Positions 16,662 to 24,188 of a stretch of 60,584 nt of DNA are shown piece after piece (the first letter of the stretch is position 1; every line of letters starts with the position of its first letter). Below the pieces are notes generated by a model. That model was not told where the DNA came from. It worked only from the letters and a program-made list of their open reading frames with translations, and did no database searches. This DNA is from Oscillospiraceae bacterium (GTDB taxonomy: Bacteria; Bacillota; Clostridia; Oscillospirales; Oscillospiraceae). The DNA is taken from the NCBI GenBank assembly GCA_902775355.1, contig CACYLY010000024.1, positions 1-60,584 of the forward strand. Reading direction: 5' to 3'. A program made the translations under genes and the position numbers.

Positions 16662-17852
16662 TTAATCTAAACAAATGCCCAAATCCATCAGGATGTCTCT
16701 TGTAAGTTTTGATAGTGGTCTCTTGCCAAGGTCTTTCTTGCGAAGATAATTCCCATACAAGATTTGCCTCATTTCCTCTTTATCTGCGAATAATTCCTTA
16801 AAGAGTTCAAGATATTCCTGCATCTTCTTATCACTATATATTTTCGCCTTTCGTATTAATTCCTCGATGTAATCTTCATGCGCAGAATCATATATAGTTT
16901 CTAAGCAGAATGTATCAATTGAATTTCGAACTTCCTCGTTATCGGTGTGTTCTAAGTAAACAGCAGGCTTTTCGTCCCTCGCGACTAACGCCTCAACATT
17001 TTTTATGCGAAATCTTGCGCTATCGTCAAATCCTCGCTTATGAGGGTTTATATGAGGAGTTTGAAAAAAATCACTTGTTCCTTTTAGGCTAGAGTTACAA
17101 ATCGAGCATGAGGGAACGATATTATATAAAGAGAGCGCCAAAAACGGATACCGGTTTTTACTGAAATAGTGGTCGATGGCGGCACTTGTATACTGTTTTC
17201 CATTCTTTCTGTATGGCGTAATATATTGACGATTACAGTATGGGCAAACGCTGACATGCATTGCAGAAAGGACTTTTGCGCGATGTTTTAAAGCGAATTT
17301 TTCATAATCAAACACCTTTCTGCACGCATCCAGTACCGTATCAATCTTTGCAGTTTCAGTAATTCGTAAATAGTTTATTCTCTGCTTGTTTGAGAACAAC
17401 GTCCCTTGTTTTTTTGTTTGGTCCAGATCTTCTGCAAGAATTGTTTTTCCCTGCATAGAAAACATGATTGCCGACTTATCATTAACTAAAGGAGATAGTA
17501 TTTTAATTCTTTCTTGTATATCTGAAGCTTTTGCAGCTCGTTTTGATGCCTCTTCCCACATCAAATAAGAGTTTGCCAGTTCTTTATCATTCCATATTGT
17601 CTCGCAAATAACTTCTGCAAACTCCACGATGTATCTTGCTGGTTCTGGATCCATCAAGAAGGACGATATTCTCGACTTGCTCACTTGTCCATTTTCATAA
17701 AACCAGTTATGAAACAAGGCGATAACAATAGGATCATTTTCATTGACTTTTTTAATGATGCTTTGCCTTATAGTTTCTATTTCTTTGCTGTCCTCTCCAT
17801 AGATTTTTAATAACTCATTCTTATCAAATAAAGAATTATCTATCTTTATCAT
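16662..17852 (-). CDS. HNH endonuclease, PtuB-like partner of an AAA ATPase
   Basis: A 396-residue protein with a Cys-rich HNH nuclease core in its middle: CPYCNRQYI, then IDHYFSKNRYPFLALSLYN and the closing CSICNSSLKG. The DH, N and CxxC pairs fit a zinc-supported beta-beta-alpha-metal nuclease. The C-terminal 120 residues are helical. It is preceded with a four-base overlap by an AAA ATPase, the gene order of Septu (PtuA-PtuB) anti-phage systems, in which the ATPase controls the HNH nuclease and infection leads to DNA cleavage. Length is greater than many PtuB proteins. The AT-rich composition compared with neighbours points to transfer. The Septu assignment is inference from domain pair and order. 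Confidence 0.75.
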   Translation of the reverse strand: MIKIDNSLFDKNELLKIYGEDSKEIETIRQSIIKKVNENDPIVIALFHNWFYENGQVSKSRISSFLMDPEPARYIVEFAEVICETIWNDKELANSYLMWEEASKRAAKASDIQERIKILSPLVNDKSAIMFSMQGKTILAEDLDQTKKQGTLFSNKQRINYLRITETAKIDTVLDACRKVFDYEKFALKHRAKVLSAMHVSVCPYCNRQYITPYRKNGKQYTSAAIDHYFSKNRYPFLALSLYNIVPSCSICNSSLKGTSDFFQTPHINPHKRGFDDSARFRIKNVEALVARDEKPAVYLEHTDNEEVRNSIDTFCLETIYDSAHEDYIEELIRKAKIYSDKKMQEYLELFKELFADKEEMRQILYGNYLRKKDLGKRPLSKLTRDILMDLGICLD

Positions 17853-19936
17853 CGTCCGTCTTCCTCATTCAGCGCTTCTACCATGTTCTGCAATCTATCT
17901 TTGATTTGTATACGATCCTCGAAAGCAAGTTCTCCTATGGTCTCATAGCATTCTTGAAGTGTCTGTATCACTTGTGTAGCTGTATTAAAACCTTTGGGAT
18001 AACACTCATAATATAGAGTATTCAGTTTAAATTGAATCAAGGGATCCCCGATAATTCTTATTAGCTTTATATACTCCTTGCAGGTCTCTCTTAATTGACT
18101 ATCTGATGGATTTGATTTCAGCTTTTGCAGATTGCTCGAAATTCTTTTAATTGTTTGGTACGCGTATTCCCCCATGGTATTGTTTAGAAAAAAGGCGTCA
18201 TTTAATAAATCGTGCAAATTCGCCCCAAAAGTATTTCCACGCCTTTGATCGGTAACACTCATCGTGTTACCATCTGAAGGCTCTAGAAAAACACAGTTTT
18301 GGGTGGGAATATCCGAAAGGACAAGTGGTGAGTGGGTTGCAATCAATATCTGGATCTTTTTCCCGCTATACTGAACCTTTAATTGATCGAGGATCGTCTG
18401 AATGGCTAATCTCTGCCACTCGGGATGCAAATATAGATCAATTTCATCAATCATCAGAAGAACATCTTCCTGAATTGGAATATTCGTCTGGGATAGATAT
18501 TCATCGAAGTGTGGTGGTATTCTAAGCCACGAAAAGAGATTTTGAACAGCGCGTTCACCTGCGGACATTTTCAAATTCTTTATTGATAAGTATTTAAGAA
18601 CAACAGAATCCTGCGCTTGAGCAAAATCATCAATTGCCTTGCAGAATTCTTTGTATACCCTCTCGCTTTCAGAAGAAATGCGAATAAAGTGTTGATATGC
18701 TAAGTCGGATGGTGGGAGTGTATTGCATTGCTCTTGGCAATCTTCAAGTATTTGTGCAAGTCGTTTGATTTCATTTATCCCATTTTGATAATATCTAGCA
18801 GCTTCCCCAATTACATCATCTCTTCCAGAAGGCTCAGAAACCATGGATTCGAGTAAGTAAATGTATGCGTCCAAATTTTGAGGGGCTTGGTCTGGAAGTT
18901 TTAGCTTACAGGCAAAACACAGTTCAAAAAGGATGTTGTTACAAAGTGTATAAATTGGAGTTCCACTAAATAATTCACGGTGTGCTTTATACCACTTAAT
19001 GTAATCATTTACAAACTGTGCTAATTTGCTGTCGAACTCGCTCAACGGCTGAAATCGCTTAGGGGTTATGTCTTCATTTATGTATGCATATCGATCAAGT
19101 TTTTGAATTAAACTGATTGGGTCTGAAAATTGTACATCAAGTGTAGTGTTTTTCTTGCCTACATTGATGCTGTTTTCAGCTGGTAAACCTGATAGAAAAC
19201 GATAGTAGCAGATGTCGCAGATTTGCTGATAATCCTGAGTGCTTTTACTCAAACACAACAGATTTTGAAGGCAATAAAAATCACTTGGCGTGTATACTGC
19301 ATTGGGTTTATGTGTTTTTTTCCCGTAAAACTGACTTGCGATGGTACGCATTCCTTCCGGTGACAGTCCAATCCGGATTAATCTACTGTGAGAAAGATTA
19401 CCGGTCATGTCATCTGTATAGTTACTATTTGTAAAATAGATAACCGTCTGCTGCTCAAGCTTAGCCAGCGCCTCTCTAAGTTCATACTCATGAGTGCCAT
19501 CAGAAAGTTCATTTAGATCAATTGCACTATACTCGGTGTTATTTACAAATTGATCTGCCGGCAGATTGTGATAAATGCGAATAACGCCGTCATCTTCATA
19601 AACACGTAAGCCTCGGTTCTTATTTCGCTGTTCTTGCGCATAAGGCTTATAGTCTTCACGCTCTTCATCTACCTCTGGAAGCAGATCTTGTGAAAACAGA
19701 CTACGAAAGAATGTTGTTTTTCCTGTTCCGTTTGCACCAACAATCGCTGTGAGCCCAACAATATTATCATTTTTGAATAAGTCAATAGCATCAGGATTAG
19801 AGATGCAGGACAGTTCATATTTGCTGGTGTTTTCATCTACAGTGAGAGCAAATTGGTAATCAACAGACAAGTTAAAACCTTCTCTCTTAATAAAGCCGGT
19901 TCTCCCTTCGTTAATCCAAACATACAACAATTTCAT
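17849..19936 (-). CDS. AAA/SMC-type ATPase, PtuA-like
   Basis: A 695-residue soluble ATPase. The start (KLLYVWINEGRTGFIKREGFNLS) is typical of OLD/SMC-like ATPases of defence operons. Walker A is GANGTGKTTFF near residue 68; a long helical and coiled middle follows; the ABC-type signature KMSAGERAVQNL and Walker B DVLLMIDEIDLYLHPEWQR lie near residues 460-500, then the switch histidine in LIATHSPLVLSD. It precedes the HNH nuclease gene with an ATGA overlap. In Septu, PtuA forms ring-like oligomers, binds DNA or nucleotide and regulates PtuB. Start is at the ATG after GAGAGGGGTATCAT. No retron reverse transcriptase or tRNA-like component is seen, so the retron-linked variant is excluded here. 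Confidence 0.78.
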   Translation of the reverse strand: MKLLYVWINEGRTGFIKREGFNLSVDYQFALTVDENTSKYELSCISNPDAIDLFKNDNIVGLTAIVGANGTGKTTFFRSLFSQDLLPEVDEEREDYKPYAQEQRNKNRGLRVYEDDGVIRIYHNLPADQFVNNTEYSAIDLNELSDGTHEYELREALAKLEQQTVIYFTNSNYTDDMTGNLSHSRLIRIGLSPEGMRTIASQFYGKKTHKPNAVYTPSDFYCLQNLLCLSKSTQDYQQICDICYYRFLSGLPAENSINVGKKNTTLDVQFSDPISLIQKLDRYAYINEDITPKRFQPLSEFDSKLAQFVNDYIKWYKAHRELFSGTPIYTLCNNILFELCFACKLKLPDQAPQNLDAYIYLLESMVSEPSGRDDVIGEAARYYQNGINEIKRLAQILEDCQEQCNTLPPSDLAYQHFIRISSESERVYKEFCKAIDDFAQAQDSVVLKYLSIKNLKMSAGERAVQNLFSWLRIPPHFDEYLSQTNIPIQEDVLLMIDEIDLYLHPEWQRLAIQTILDQLKVQYSGKKIQILIATHSPLVLSDIPTQNCVFLEPSDGNTMSVTDQRRGNTFGANLHDLLNDAFFLNNTMGEYAYQTIKRISSNLQKLKSNPSDSQLRETCKEYIKLIRIIGDPLIQFKLNTLYYECYPKGFNTATQVIQTLQECYETIGELAFEDRIQIKDRLQNMVEALNEEDGR

Positions 19937-20095
19937 ATGATACCCCTCTCTTTTTAAGCGCTATTCCCATCCTATATAGTACACACAGCCACTATAGTAT
20001 TGAAATAAATGCGTTATGGTATCCATTAGGATTCGTTGTTGATTATCTCATGTTTTGCGTAAGTAAGCAACAGTCCGATACATTTCAGATAAAAC

Positions 20096-20110
20096 AATCA
20101 GAGGTTTTTC
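20096..20110. repeat. Candidate left attachment site (direct repeat copy 1)
   Basis: AATCAGAGGTTTTTC occurs here and again, in the same orientation, at 27736-27750 next to tRNA-Pro. The two copies bracket all genes of the integrase-bearing segment. Fifteen identical bases are suggestive but short; chance matching of a terminator arm is possible. Confidence 0.35.
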
Positions 20111-20269
20111 CCAAAGTGCCTTTCTCTTGTATGCAATTTCCTCTGCCTATCTGTGTTTATAGTCCTATTATGCGAACCGCGAAATAGTCAGTATCTGCTG
20201 GCATAGTACGCTGAATGCGCAGTGATCTTTCATAGTGTCTTGATTCTTACGCAGGTTGCCTTCATATGC

Positions 20270-20311
20270 AAATCCAGCCCTGGCTTCATCTCTGTAGTCA
20301 GGGCTGGATTT
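20270..20311. terminator. 13-bp hairpin past the RHH gene
   Basis: AAATCCAGCCCTG pairs with CAGGGCTGGATTT around a 16-base loop. It lies 25 bases beyond the stop of the minus-strand RHH gene and is a likely terminator for it, although T runs are weak on both sides. Confidence 0.6.
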
Positions 20312-20336
20312 GTGTTTTTATATCATTTAGCTTAAC

Positions 20337-20555
20337 TTATGATTCAGATTCCTTTTTCGCCAGATCCCGCTCCATGGTCTCGTGGATGGCCCGGCTGATA
20401 AACGCGACTGTGCTCTTATCTCCCATGGCCTGGGCGTGGGCCACAATGGCATCGTGCTCCTCGGGGAGCGTCCGGATTCGGATCTCCTTGAATTTCGAGA
20501 GGTATTTTTTGAGTGCTTGTTTCTGATATTCGGGCGTGGGCTTTTTCTCGGCCAT
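20337..20555 (-). CDS. Ribbon-helix-helix regulator/mobilisation protein
   Basis: A 72-residue basic protein: KKYLSKFKEIRIRTLPEEHDAIVAHAQAMGDKSTVAFISRAIHETMERDL. The strand FKEIRIRTLP followed by two helices is the ribbon-helix-helix fold used by Arc/MetJ repressors and by MobC-type relaxosome proteins. An AAAGGAGGGGAGGATC ribosome site precedes the ATG. It faces away from the integrase operon; a perfect 15-bp palindrome lies in the shared upstream region, and RHH dimers bind such sites, so autoregulation plus control of the divergent excisionase promoter is likely. Confidence 0.75.
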   Translation of the reverse strand: MAEKKPTPEYQKQALKKYLSKFKEIRIRTLPEEHDAIVAHAQAMGDKSTVAFISRAIHETMERDLAKKESES

Positions 20556-20593
20556 GATCCTCCCCTCCTTTTATGAACAATATGTAAAGGTTG

Positions 20594-20634
20594 CAATATG
20601 GGCACATATTTTTCTTGACTATGTGCCCATATTG
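20594..20634. promoter_or_regulatory. Palindromic operator of two 15-bp arms
   Basis: CAATATGGGCACATA (20594-20608) is exactly inverted at 20620-20634 around an 11-base centre. The right arm and centre cover the -35 box and spacer of the plus-strand promoter, so a bound dimer or tetramer would block RNA polymerase. The adjacent RHH gene is the obvious candidate for the binding protein. Confidence 0.75.
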
Positions 20635-20643
20635 TGGTATAAT
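20615..20643 (+). promoter_or_regulatory. Near-consensus promoter of the excisionase-integrase operon
   Basis: TTGACT (20615-20620), a 17-base spacer and TATAAT (20638-20643). It is one of the best sigma-70-type promoters in the window and is overlapped by the 15-bp palindromic operator. Transcription would start near 20650 and enter a structured leader that ends in a terminator. Confidence 0.85.
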
Positions 20644-20649
20644 ACAGGT

Positions 20650-20861
20650 ACAGTTAAAAAAGTAGCAGCACGCGAGAGCGGCAACTCCCGCGTGCCTGCG
20701 CAGGTGTGGTGGCACCAAGCACAGTAGTAAAACTACGCTACGAGAGCAGTATACCCGTTTTTTTCCCGTTTGGCAATAGCCCGGCGGGTCAATCGGAGTA
20801 CGGCTTTCCGGTTTTGTTTTGCGCTATGCGGGGTCCGACCTGCATAGCGCTTTTTTGCTGA
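20650..20861 (+). ncRNA. Attenuator-like leader RNA with a small overlapping frame
   Basis: The predicted transcript has a GCACGCG/CGCGTGC hairpin at 20668-20695 and ends in a strong terminator at 20821-20856, 32 bases before the excisionase start. A 51-codon frame (GTG at 20706 to TGA at 20859) runs through the whole terminator. If it is translated, ribosomes would melt the terminator stem, giving a simple attenuation switch. No known riboswitch class is recognised. Whether the RNA acts only in cis or also as a free small RNA cannot be told. Confidence 0.5.
20821..20856 (+). terminator. Strong intrinsic terminator upstream of the excisionase gene
   Basis: GCGCTATGC(G)GG pairs with CCTGCATAGCGC (20839-20850), followed directly by TTTTTT. 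Its position between promoter and first gene of an operon means that most transcripts should stop unless read-through is allowed. Confidence 0.85.
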
Positions 20862-20887
20862 ATTCAAAAACAGAAAGGAAATCCAGC

Positions 20888-21094
20888 ATGAAAAACAAAA
20901 CCACAGAAAGCATGTACCTCACCGTTAGCGATGTCAGCAGTTATCTGAACATCAGCAAATCCCAGGCCTACGAGCTGACCCACCACAAGGACTTCCCGTG
21001 CAGCCGCTTTGGCGGAGCCATCCGTGTTCCCCGCGATCTTTTTCTCAAATGGGTGCAGGCGCAGACCTATGTGCCTGCAGCTCTGGTGGCATAA
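20888..21094 (+). CDS. Excisionase-like helix-turn-helix protein
   Basis: A 68-residue protein with a MerR/Xis-type winged helix: MYLTVSDVSSYLNISKSQAYELTHHKDFPCSRFGGAIRVPRDLFLKWV. The start is the ATG after AAAGGAAATCCAGC; an earlier in-frame start at 20819 lies inside the terminator and is rejected. It sits 12 bases before a tyrosine integrase gene, the usual Xis-Int arrangement of integrative elements, where Xis bends DNA and steers Int towards excision. Confidence 0.85.
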   Translation: MKNKTTESMYLTVSDVSSYLNISKSQAYELTHHKDFPCSRFGGAIRVPRDLFLKWVQAQTYVPAALVA

Positions 21095-21106
21095 GGAGGT
21101 GGGACT

Positions 21107-22234
21107 ATGAGCAAAAGATTCAATGGTGAAGGAAACATTCGCAAGCTGGAAAACGGTACCTGGCGGGCGGAACTGATGGACGGCTACACCGCCGAGGGAA
21201 AACGCCGCATTGTTCGCTTCTCCGGCAAGACCCGAAAAGAGGTGCAGGACAAGGTTCGGGAATACCAGCGGCAGGCCGAAGCCAATGTTCGCATCGACAA
21301 AAAACTTACCTTCGGCGAGTTTGCCGCCCTCTGGTATGCGGACTACAAGAGTCAGGTGCAGCCTTCTACCTATTCCGGGTACAAGTACACTCTGGCGTTG
21401 TGGAAAAAACAGTTCGGCAGCACTCCAATCTGTGAGATCCTGCCCATGCACATCAACCGCTACACCGATGTGATCACGGCACAAGGATACTCCTCTTCCC
21501 AGATCCGCAAGTGCCGTGCGATGCTGATCCAGATCTTTACTGCAGCAGAGAATAACGGTTTGATCATGCGCAATCCCGCGCTCCATGCCAAGAAGGCAAG
21601 AAAAAAGCGGCAGATGGGAAAGGCGGAACCCGCGAAGAAGGACGCCTTCACGGAAGCAGAGGTGGAGCGTCTATACACCGATCTGCCTCAGGATCTGATC
21701 GGCCACGGCATCCGTGGGATGCTGGGAACCGGCCTGCGGGTGCAGGAGCTGATCGCCCTGACCGCGGAAGATATCGCGGAGGACGGCTCCTGGGTAGACG
21801 TCAACAAGGCGATTGAGATGGTAGACGGCAAGCCGCATCTCGACGTGACCAAGAGCGAGCTGAGCACGCGGATCGTACCCGTTCCGGAGTCTTACCGTCC
21901 GTCCTTCCTCTATCTTCGTGCAAATGGAGGTCGCGAGCGGATCTACCAGCCCGGAAACAACCCGCTCTACGGGGTGGGTTCATTCCGCCGGCGCTATTAC
22001 ACTGCCCTCAAGCAGGTGCCGGGTGTCCGCAAACTCTCGCCGCACTGTTGCCGCCATACCTATGCCACGCAGCTCGAAAAGCAGGGCGTTCCTCTCCAGG
22101 TTGTTGCCCGGCTGATGGGCCACGCCAGGGTGGAGACCACCGGCGTGTATCTCCATACGGGGCTGGATACACTCAACGACGCGGTCAATGTTCTCAGCGT
22201 GACCGGGAAGGAGGCCGCCCATGAGCAGGCGTAA
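21107..22234 (+). CDS. int: Tyrosine-family integrase
   Basis: A 375-residue site-specific recombinase. An N-terminal arm-binding strand region (GNIRKLENGTWRAELMDGY), a core-binding SAM-like domain (FGEFAALWYADYK..., about residues 65-150) and a catalytic domain with the full set: R211 in GTGLRVQEL, H313 and R316 in HCCRHTYAT, H339 in MGHA and Y348 in TGVYLH. It would integrate and excise the element; the nearest tRNA (Pro) at 27.75 kb is a possible target. A GGAGG site precedes the ATG, and its end overlaps the next gene by 14 bases. Confidence 0.95.
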   Translation: MSKRFNGEGNIRKLENGTWRAELMDGYTAEGKRRIVRFSGKTRKEVQDKVREYQRQAEANVRIDKKLTFGEFAALWYADYKSQVQPSTYSGYKYTLALWKKQFGSTPICEILPMHINRYTDVITAQGYSSSQIRKCRAMLIQIFTAAENNGLIMRNPALHAKKARKKRQMGKAEPAKKDAFTEAEVERLYTDLPQDLIGHGIRGMLGTGLRVQELIALTAEDIAEDGSWVDVNKAIEMVDGKPHLDVTKSELSTRIVPVPESYRPSFLYLRANGGRERIYQPGNNPLYGVGSFRRRYYTALKQVPGVRKLSPHCCRHTYATQLEKQGVPLQVVARLMGHARVETTGVYLHTGLDTLNDAVNVLSVTGKEAAHEQA

Positions 22235-22907
22235 AAAAGCGCATGCACAGCTTGCGGCGGAGAATGTAGTCGTCTTTCTGCGAATGCACCATGGGATGAC
22301 TCAGTTGGCCCTTGCCAATGCCTGCGGTCTTTCTCCAATGGACATCAGCAAGATTGAACGGAAGGATCACGGGATTCAACTTAGAAAGCTTCTGAAGCTG
22401 GCTTCCTACCTATCCGTCCCGCTTGACGCAATCATCCACGATCGGTTTGATCTCGTTCTGCCCACGCTTCACACCGCGCCCGTCCTTGACAAAGTAAAAA
22501 GGGGCTTCCTCAAGAAGGCGCAGGCCAAACGCTTGGATACCGGGCTTCGGGGTGAGGAGTTGGTTCTGGGTTGGGAACGAACGAAGCTTGCCGGGACAGT
22601 TTACGAAAACGCAGTCGATCCCAATTATGCGCTGGACCCTGCCTTTGGCTTTGACCTGCTTTCCTTCACTCCGGGCGGTCAGCTTTTGTTTGTTGAAGTG
22701 AAGGCTACGAGTGACAAGGATAACACGCCCTTTTATATGAGTGCCAATGAAAAAGCTTTTATGGAGCTGTGTTTAGCCACCGGGCGAAACTACGAACTGC
22801 ACCGGATCTATGACCTGGATGGCATTCCGCAGAGGATCATCTACACTCCGAAAGAGCTTTCCCATTTTCAGTTTATCCCCAATGATTATCTTGTAAAGGA
22901 GATTTGA
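22221..22907 (+). CDS. XRE-type HTH fused to a DUF3883-like nuclease domain
   Basis: A 228-residue protein. Residues about 13-75 form an XRE helix-turn-helix (FLRMHHGMTQLALANACGLSPMDISKIE). Residues about 105-225 resemble DUF3883 (NO VEIN C-terminal), a PD-(D/E)XK-like fold: GLRGEELVLGWERTKLAGT, then DPAFGFDLLSF with the conserved D, and LLFVEVKATSDKD with the E-x-K pair, followed by FYMSANEKAFME. DUF3883 domains occur in defence proteins such as DISARM and BREX-linked proteins. The fusion to an XRE repressor-like head is unusual. It is co-transcribed with the integrase, overlapping it by 14 bases. I see nuclease-like residues but not proof of activity. Confidence 0.72.
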   Translation: MSRRKKAHAQLAAENVVVFLRMHHGMTQLALANACGLSPMDISKIERKDHGIQLRKLLKLASYLSVPLDAIIHDRFDLVLPTLHTAPVLDKVKRGFLKKAQAKRLDTGLRGEELVLGWERTKLAGTVYENAVDPNYALDPAFGFDLLSFTPGGQLLFVEVKATSDKDNTPFYMSANEKAFMELCLATGRNYELHRIYDLDGIPQRIIYTPKELSHFQFIPNDYLVKEI

Positions 22908-22911
22908 TACA

Positions 22912-23370
22912 ATGAACGGTATTCGTTTTTATAGAAAGAAAAACAAGCTTGCAGTATATGAGCTGAGCGAAATGAGCCATGTTAATAAGGTCACGGTTCA
23001 CCGTCTGGAAGAGAAGATCAACCCCACGACCTCACTTTCCATCTATCTCCGCCTGGCGGACGCCCTAGGCGTCACGTTGGATGAGCTGTTGGAAGACCAT
23101 GACCCGGTACTGCTCCGGGACGGCGACCGTCACGCCTATGCCGGCGGCCCGAAAATCCTCCGCAATCCCATTGCCGTATACAGGCACGACGAGAACCTCT
23201 CCCTACAGCAGCTCGCCGGTCGCATGGGCGTCACTTCCCGTGAATGGGCTCGCCGGGTCTGCGATGAAGAAACCGCTTCTCCCAAGCTGTTGCATCGCCT
23301 GGCTGATTTTGAAAACATCAGTGAAGCGGAATTTCGGAGGCGCTATGCCGTAGGGGAGGCCTGCGCATGA
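22912..23370 (+). CDS. Protein with two tandem HTH-like domains
   Basis: A 152-residue protein. An XRE helix-turn-helix covers residues 1-60 (FYRKKNKLAVYELSEMSHVNKVTVHRLEEKIN... RLADALGVTLDELLE). A second, more diverged HTH-like unit covers about 82-145 (IAVYRHDENLSLQQLAGRMGVTSREWARRVC). The gene begins four bases after the HTH-DUF3883 gene and overlaps the next by four (ATGA). Likely a DNA-binding regulator of the element. Confidence 0.7.
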   Translation: MNGIRFYRKKNKLAVYELSEMSHVNKVTVHRLEEKINPTTSLSIYLRLADALGVTLDELLEDHDPVLLRDGDRHAYAGGPKILRNPIAVYRHDENLSLQQLAGRMGVTSREWARRVCDEETASPKLLHRLADFENISEAEFRRRYAVGEACA

Positions 23371-23747
23371 AGATCCATCTCATCTGGGACGGAGATCTGC
23401 TGCTCCTGCGCTTCCGGGTCTACCACCGGGCAAATATCCGCGCCATTCCATACATGGCGCGGATCACCGGTCCACATCCGAACTATCTGTTGGCGCGATC
23501 CTTCGTTGACCGTTCTCTCAAGACAAACTCCCGCTGGGACAGCATCGTCTGTCATGTGGATCAGGAAGGGATCTATGAGATCGTCATCAAGCGTCTTTTA
23601 GAGAATGGCACCTATCTTTCCCGGGAGCGGCGCTGGCTGGTAGTGGCTGACGGTCAGGCATATCTCTACGAAGACGAGGAGTTGAATGCACAGTATGTGC
23701 TGTACTGCGCCTGGCTGCTGGGCGGCTGTAAAGGGATGGCTGCATGA
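23367..23747 (+). CDS. Unknown small protein of the element
   Basis: A 126-residue protein without membrane helix or recognised motif. It is rich in Arg, Tyr and Leu (HLIWDGDLLLLRFRVYHRANIR, RERRWLVVADGQAYLYEDEEL), with an alternating strand-like pattern. It overlaps the genes on both sides by four bases (ATGA), so it is firmly part of the operon. Function unknown. Confidence 0.6.
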   Translation: MKIHLIWDGDLLLLRFRVYHRANIRAIPYMARITGPHPNYLLARSFVDRSLKTNSRWDSIVCHVDQEGIYEIVIKRLLENGTYLSRERRWLVVADGQAYLYEDEELNAQYVLYCAWLLGGCKGMAA

Positions 23748-23968
23748 ACTATCCAGTCATTGACCTCGAAGCCACCGGGCGGAACATTCGCCGCCTGCGG
23801 GAGGTCAAGAGTGTCTCCGTCCGGGAGCTGGCTCATTTCCTCGGGCTTTCGGATGTGCAGCCCATCTACAAGTGGCAGCGGGGCGTGACCCTGCCAAGCA
23901 TCGACAATCTGCTGGCGCTGAGCAAGTATCTGGATACGCCGATCGAGCAGATTCTATCGTATCACTGA
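23744..23968 (+). CDS. XRE-family HTH regulator
   Basis: A 74-residue single-domain Cro/CI-like protein: GRNIRRLREVKSVSVRELAHFLGLSDVQPIYKWQRGVTLPSIDNLLALSKYLDTPIEQIL. The VQPIYKWQRG variant of the recognition helix is common in small Clostridial regulators. It is the last gene of the integrase operon; 30 bases after its stop comes a new promoter with a 13-bp palindrome, a plausible site for it. Confidence 0.85.
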   Translation: MNYPVIDLEATGRNIRRLREVKSVSVRELAHFLGLSDVQPIYKWQRGVTLPSIDNLLALSKYLDTPIEQILSYH

Positions 23969-23997
23969 GTTGGAGCAATTCTTTTTATCTCAAACTA

Positions 23998-24026
23998 TTG
24001 ACAATCCCGTTTTTCAATTATACTAT
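23998..24026 (+). promoter_or_regulatory. Promoter of the recombinase-pair transcript
   Basis: TTGACA (23998-24003), a 17-base spacer and TACTAT (24021-24026; the bases just before read TTATAC). The predicted start near 24034 lies at the edge of a 13-bp palindrome. Confidence 0.75.
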
Positions 24027-24035
24027 AAGTTAGTA

Positions 24036-24064
24036 ATCAGACATGCTATGGTAGCATGTCTGAT
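24036..24064. promoter_or_regulatory. 13-bp palindrome at the transcript start
   Basis: ATCAGACATGCTA (24036-24048) is exactly inverted at 24052-24064 around TGG. It can be an operator just downstream of the promoter or the first hairpin of the leader RNA. The preceding XRE regulator is a candidate binder. Confidence 0.65.
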
Positions 24065-24089
24065 AGTATAGAAGTTTGATTGTTATGGA

Positions 24090-24125
24090 AGAGGCTATGC
24101 TGTAGGATGGCGTAGCCTCTTTTTG
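24090..24125 (+). terminator. First leader terminator
   Basis: AGAGGCTATGC pairs with GCGTAGCCTCT across a nine-base loop and is followed by TTTT. It would end a transcript of only about 90 bases from the promoter at 23998. Confidence 0.75.
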
Positions 24126-24145
24126 CAAGGCCCTGCCGTACCGAT

Positions 24146-24182
24146 GACATACCTTTCCGCAAGGAAAAGTATGTCTTTTTTT
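24146..24182 (+). terminator. Second leader terminator
   Basis: GACATACCTTTCC pairs with GGAAAAGTATGTC with a small mismatch, followed by seven T bases. Two intrinsic terminators in a row stand between this promoter and the recombinase genes. Confidence 0.75.
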
Positions 24183-24188
24183 ATCTGT

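Larger units (their letters stand above)
19937..20336. other. Non-coding spacer left of the integrative element
   Basis: No gene is visible over 400 bases. It contains one copy of the 15-bp direct repeat AATCAGAGGTTTTTC (20096-20110) and a hairpin at 20270-20311. Composition changes here from AT-rich (defence pair) to balanced (element genes). Confidence 0.4.

Noticed and set aside
16662-19936. Retron-linked PtuAB system
   Set aside because: No reverse transcriptase gene or msr/msd-like RNA is present on either side.
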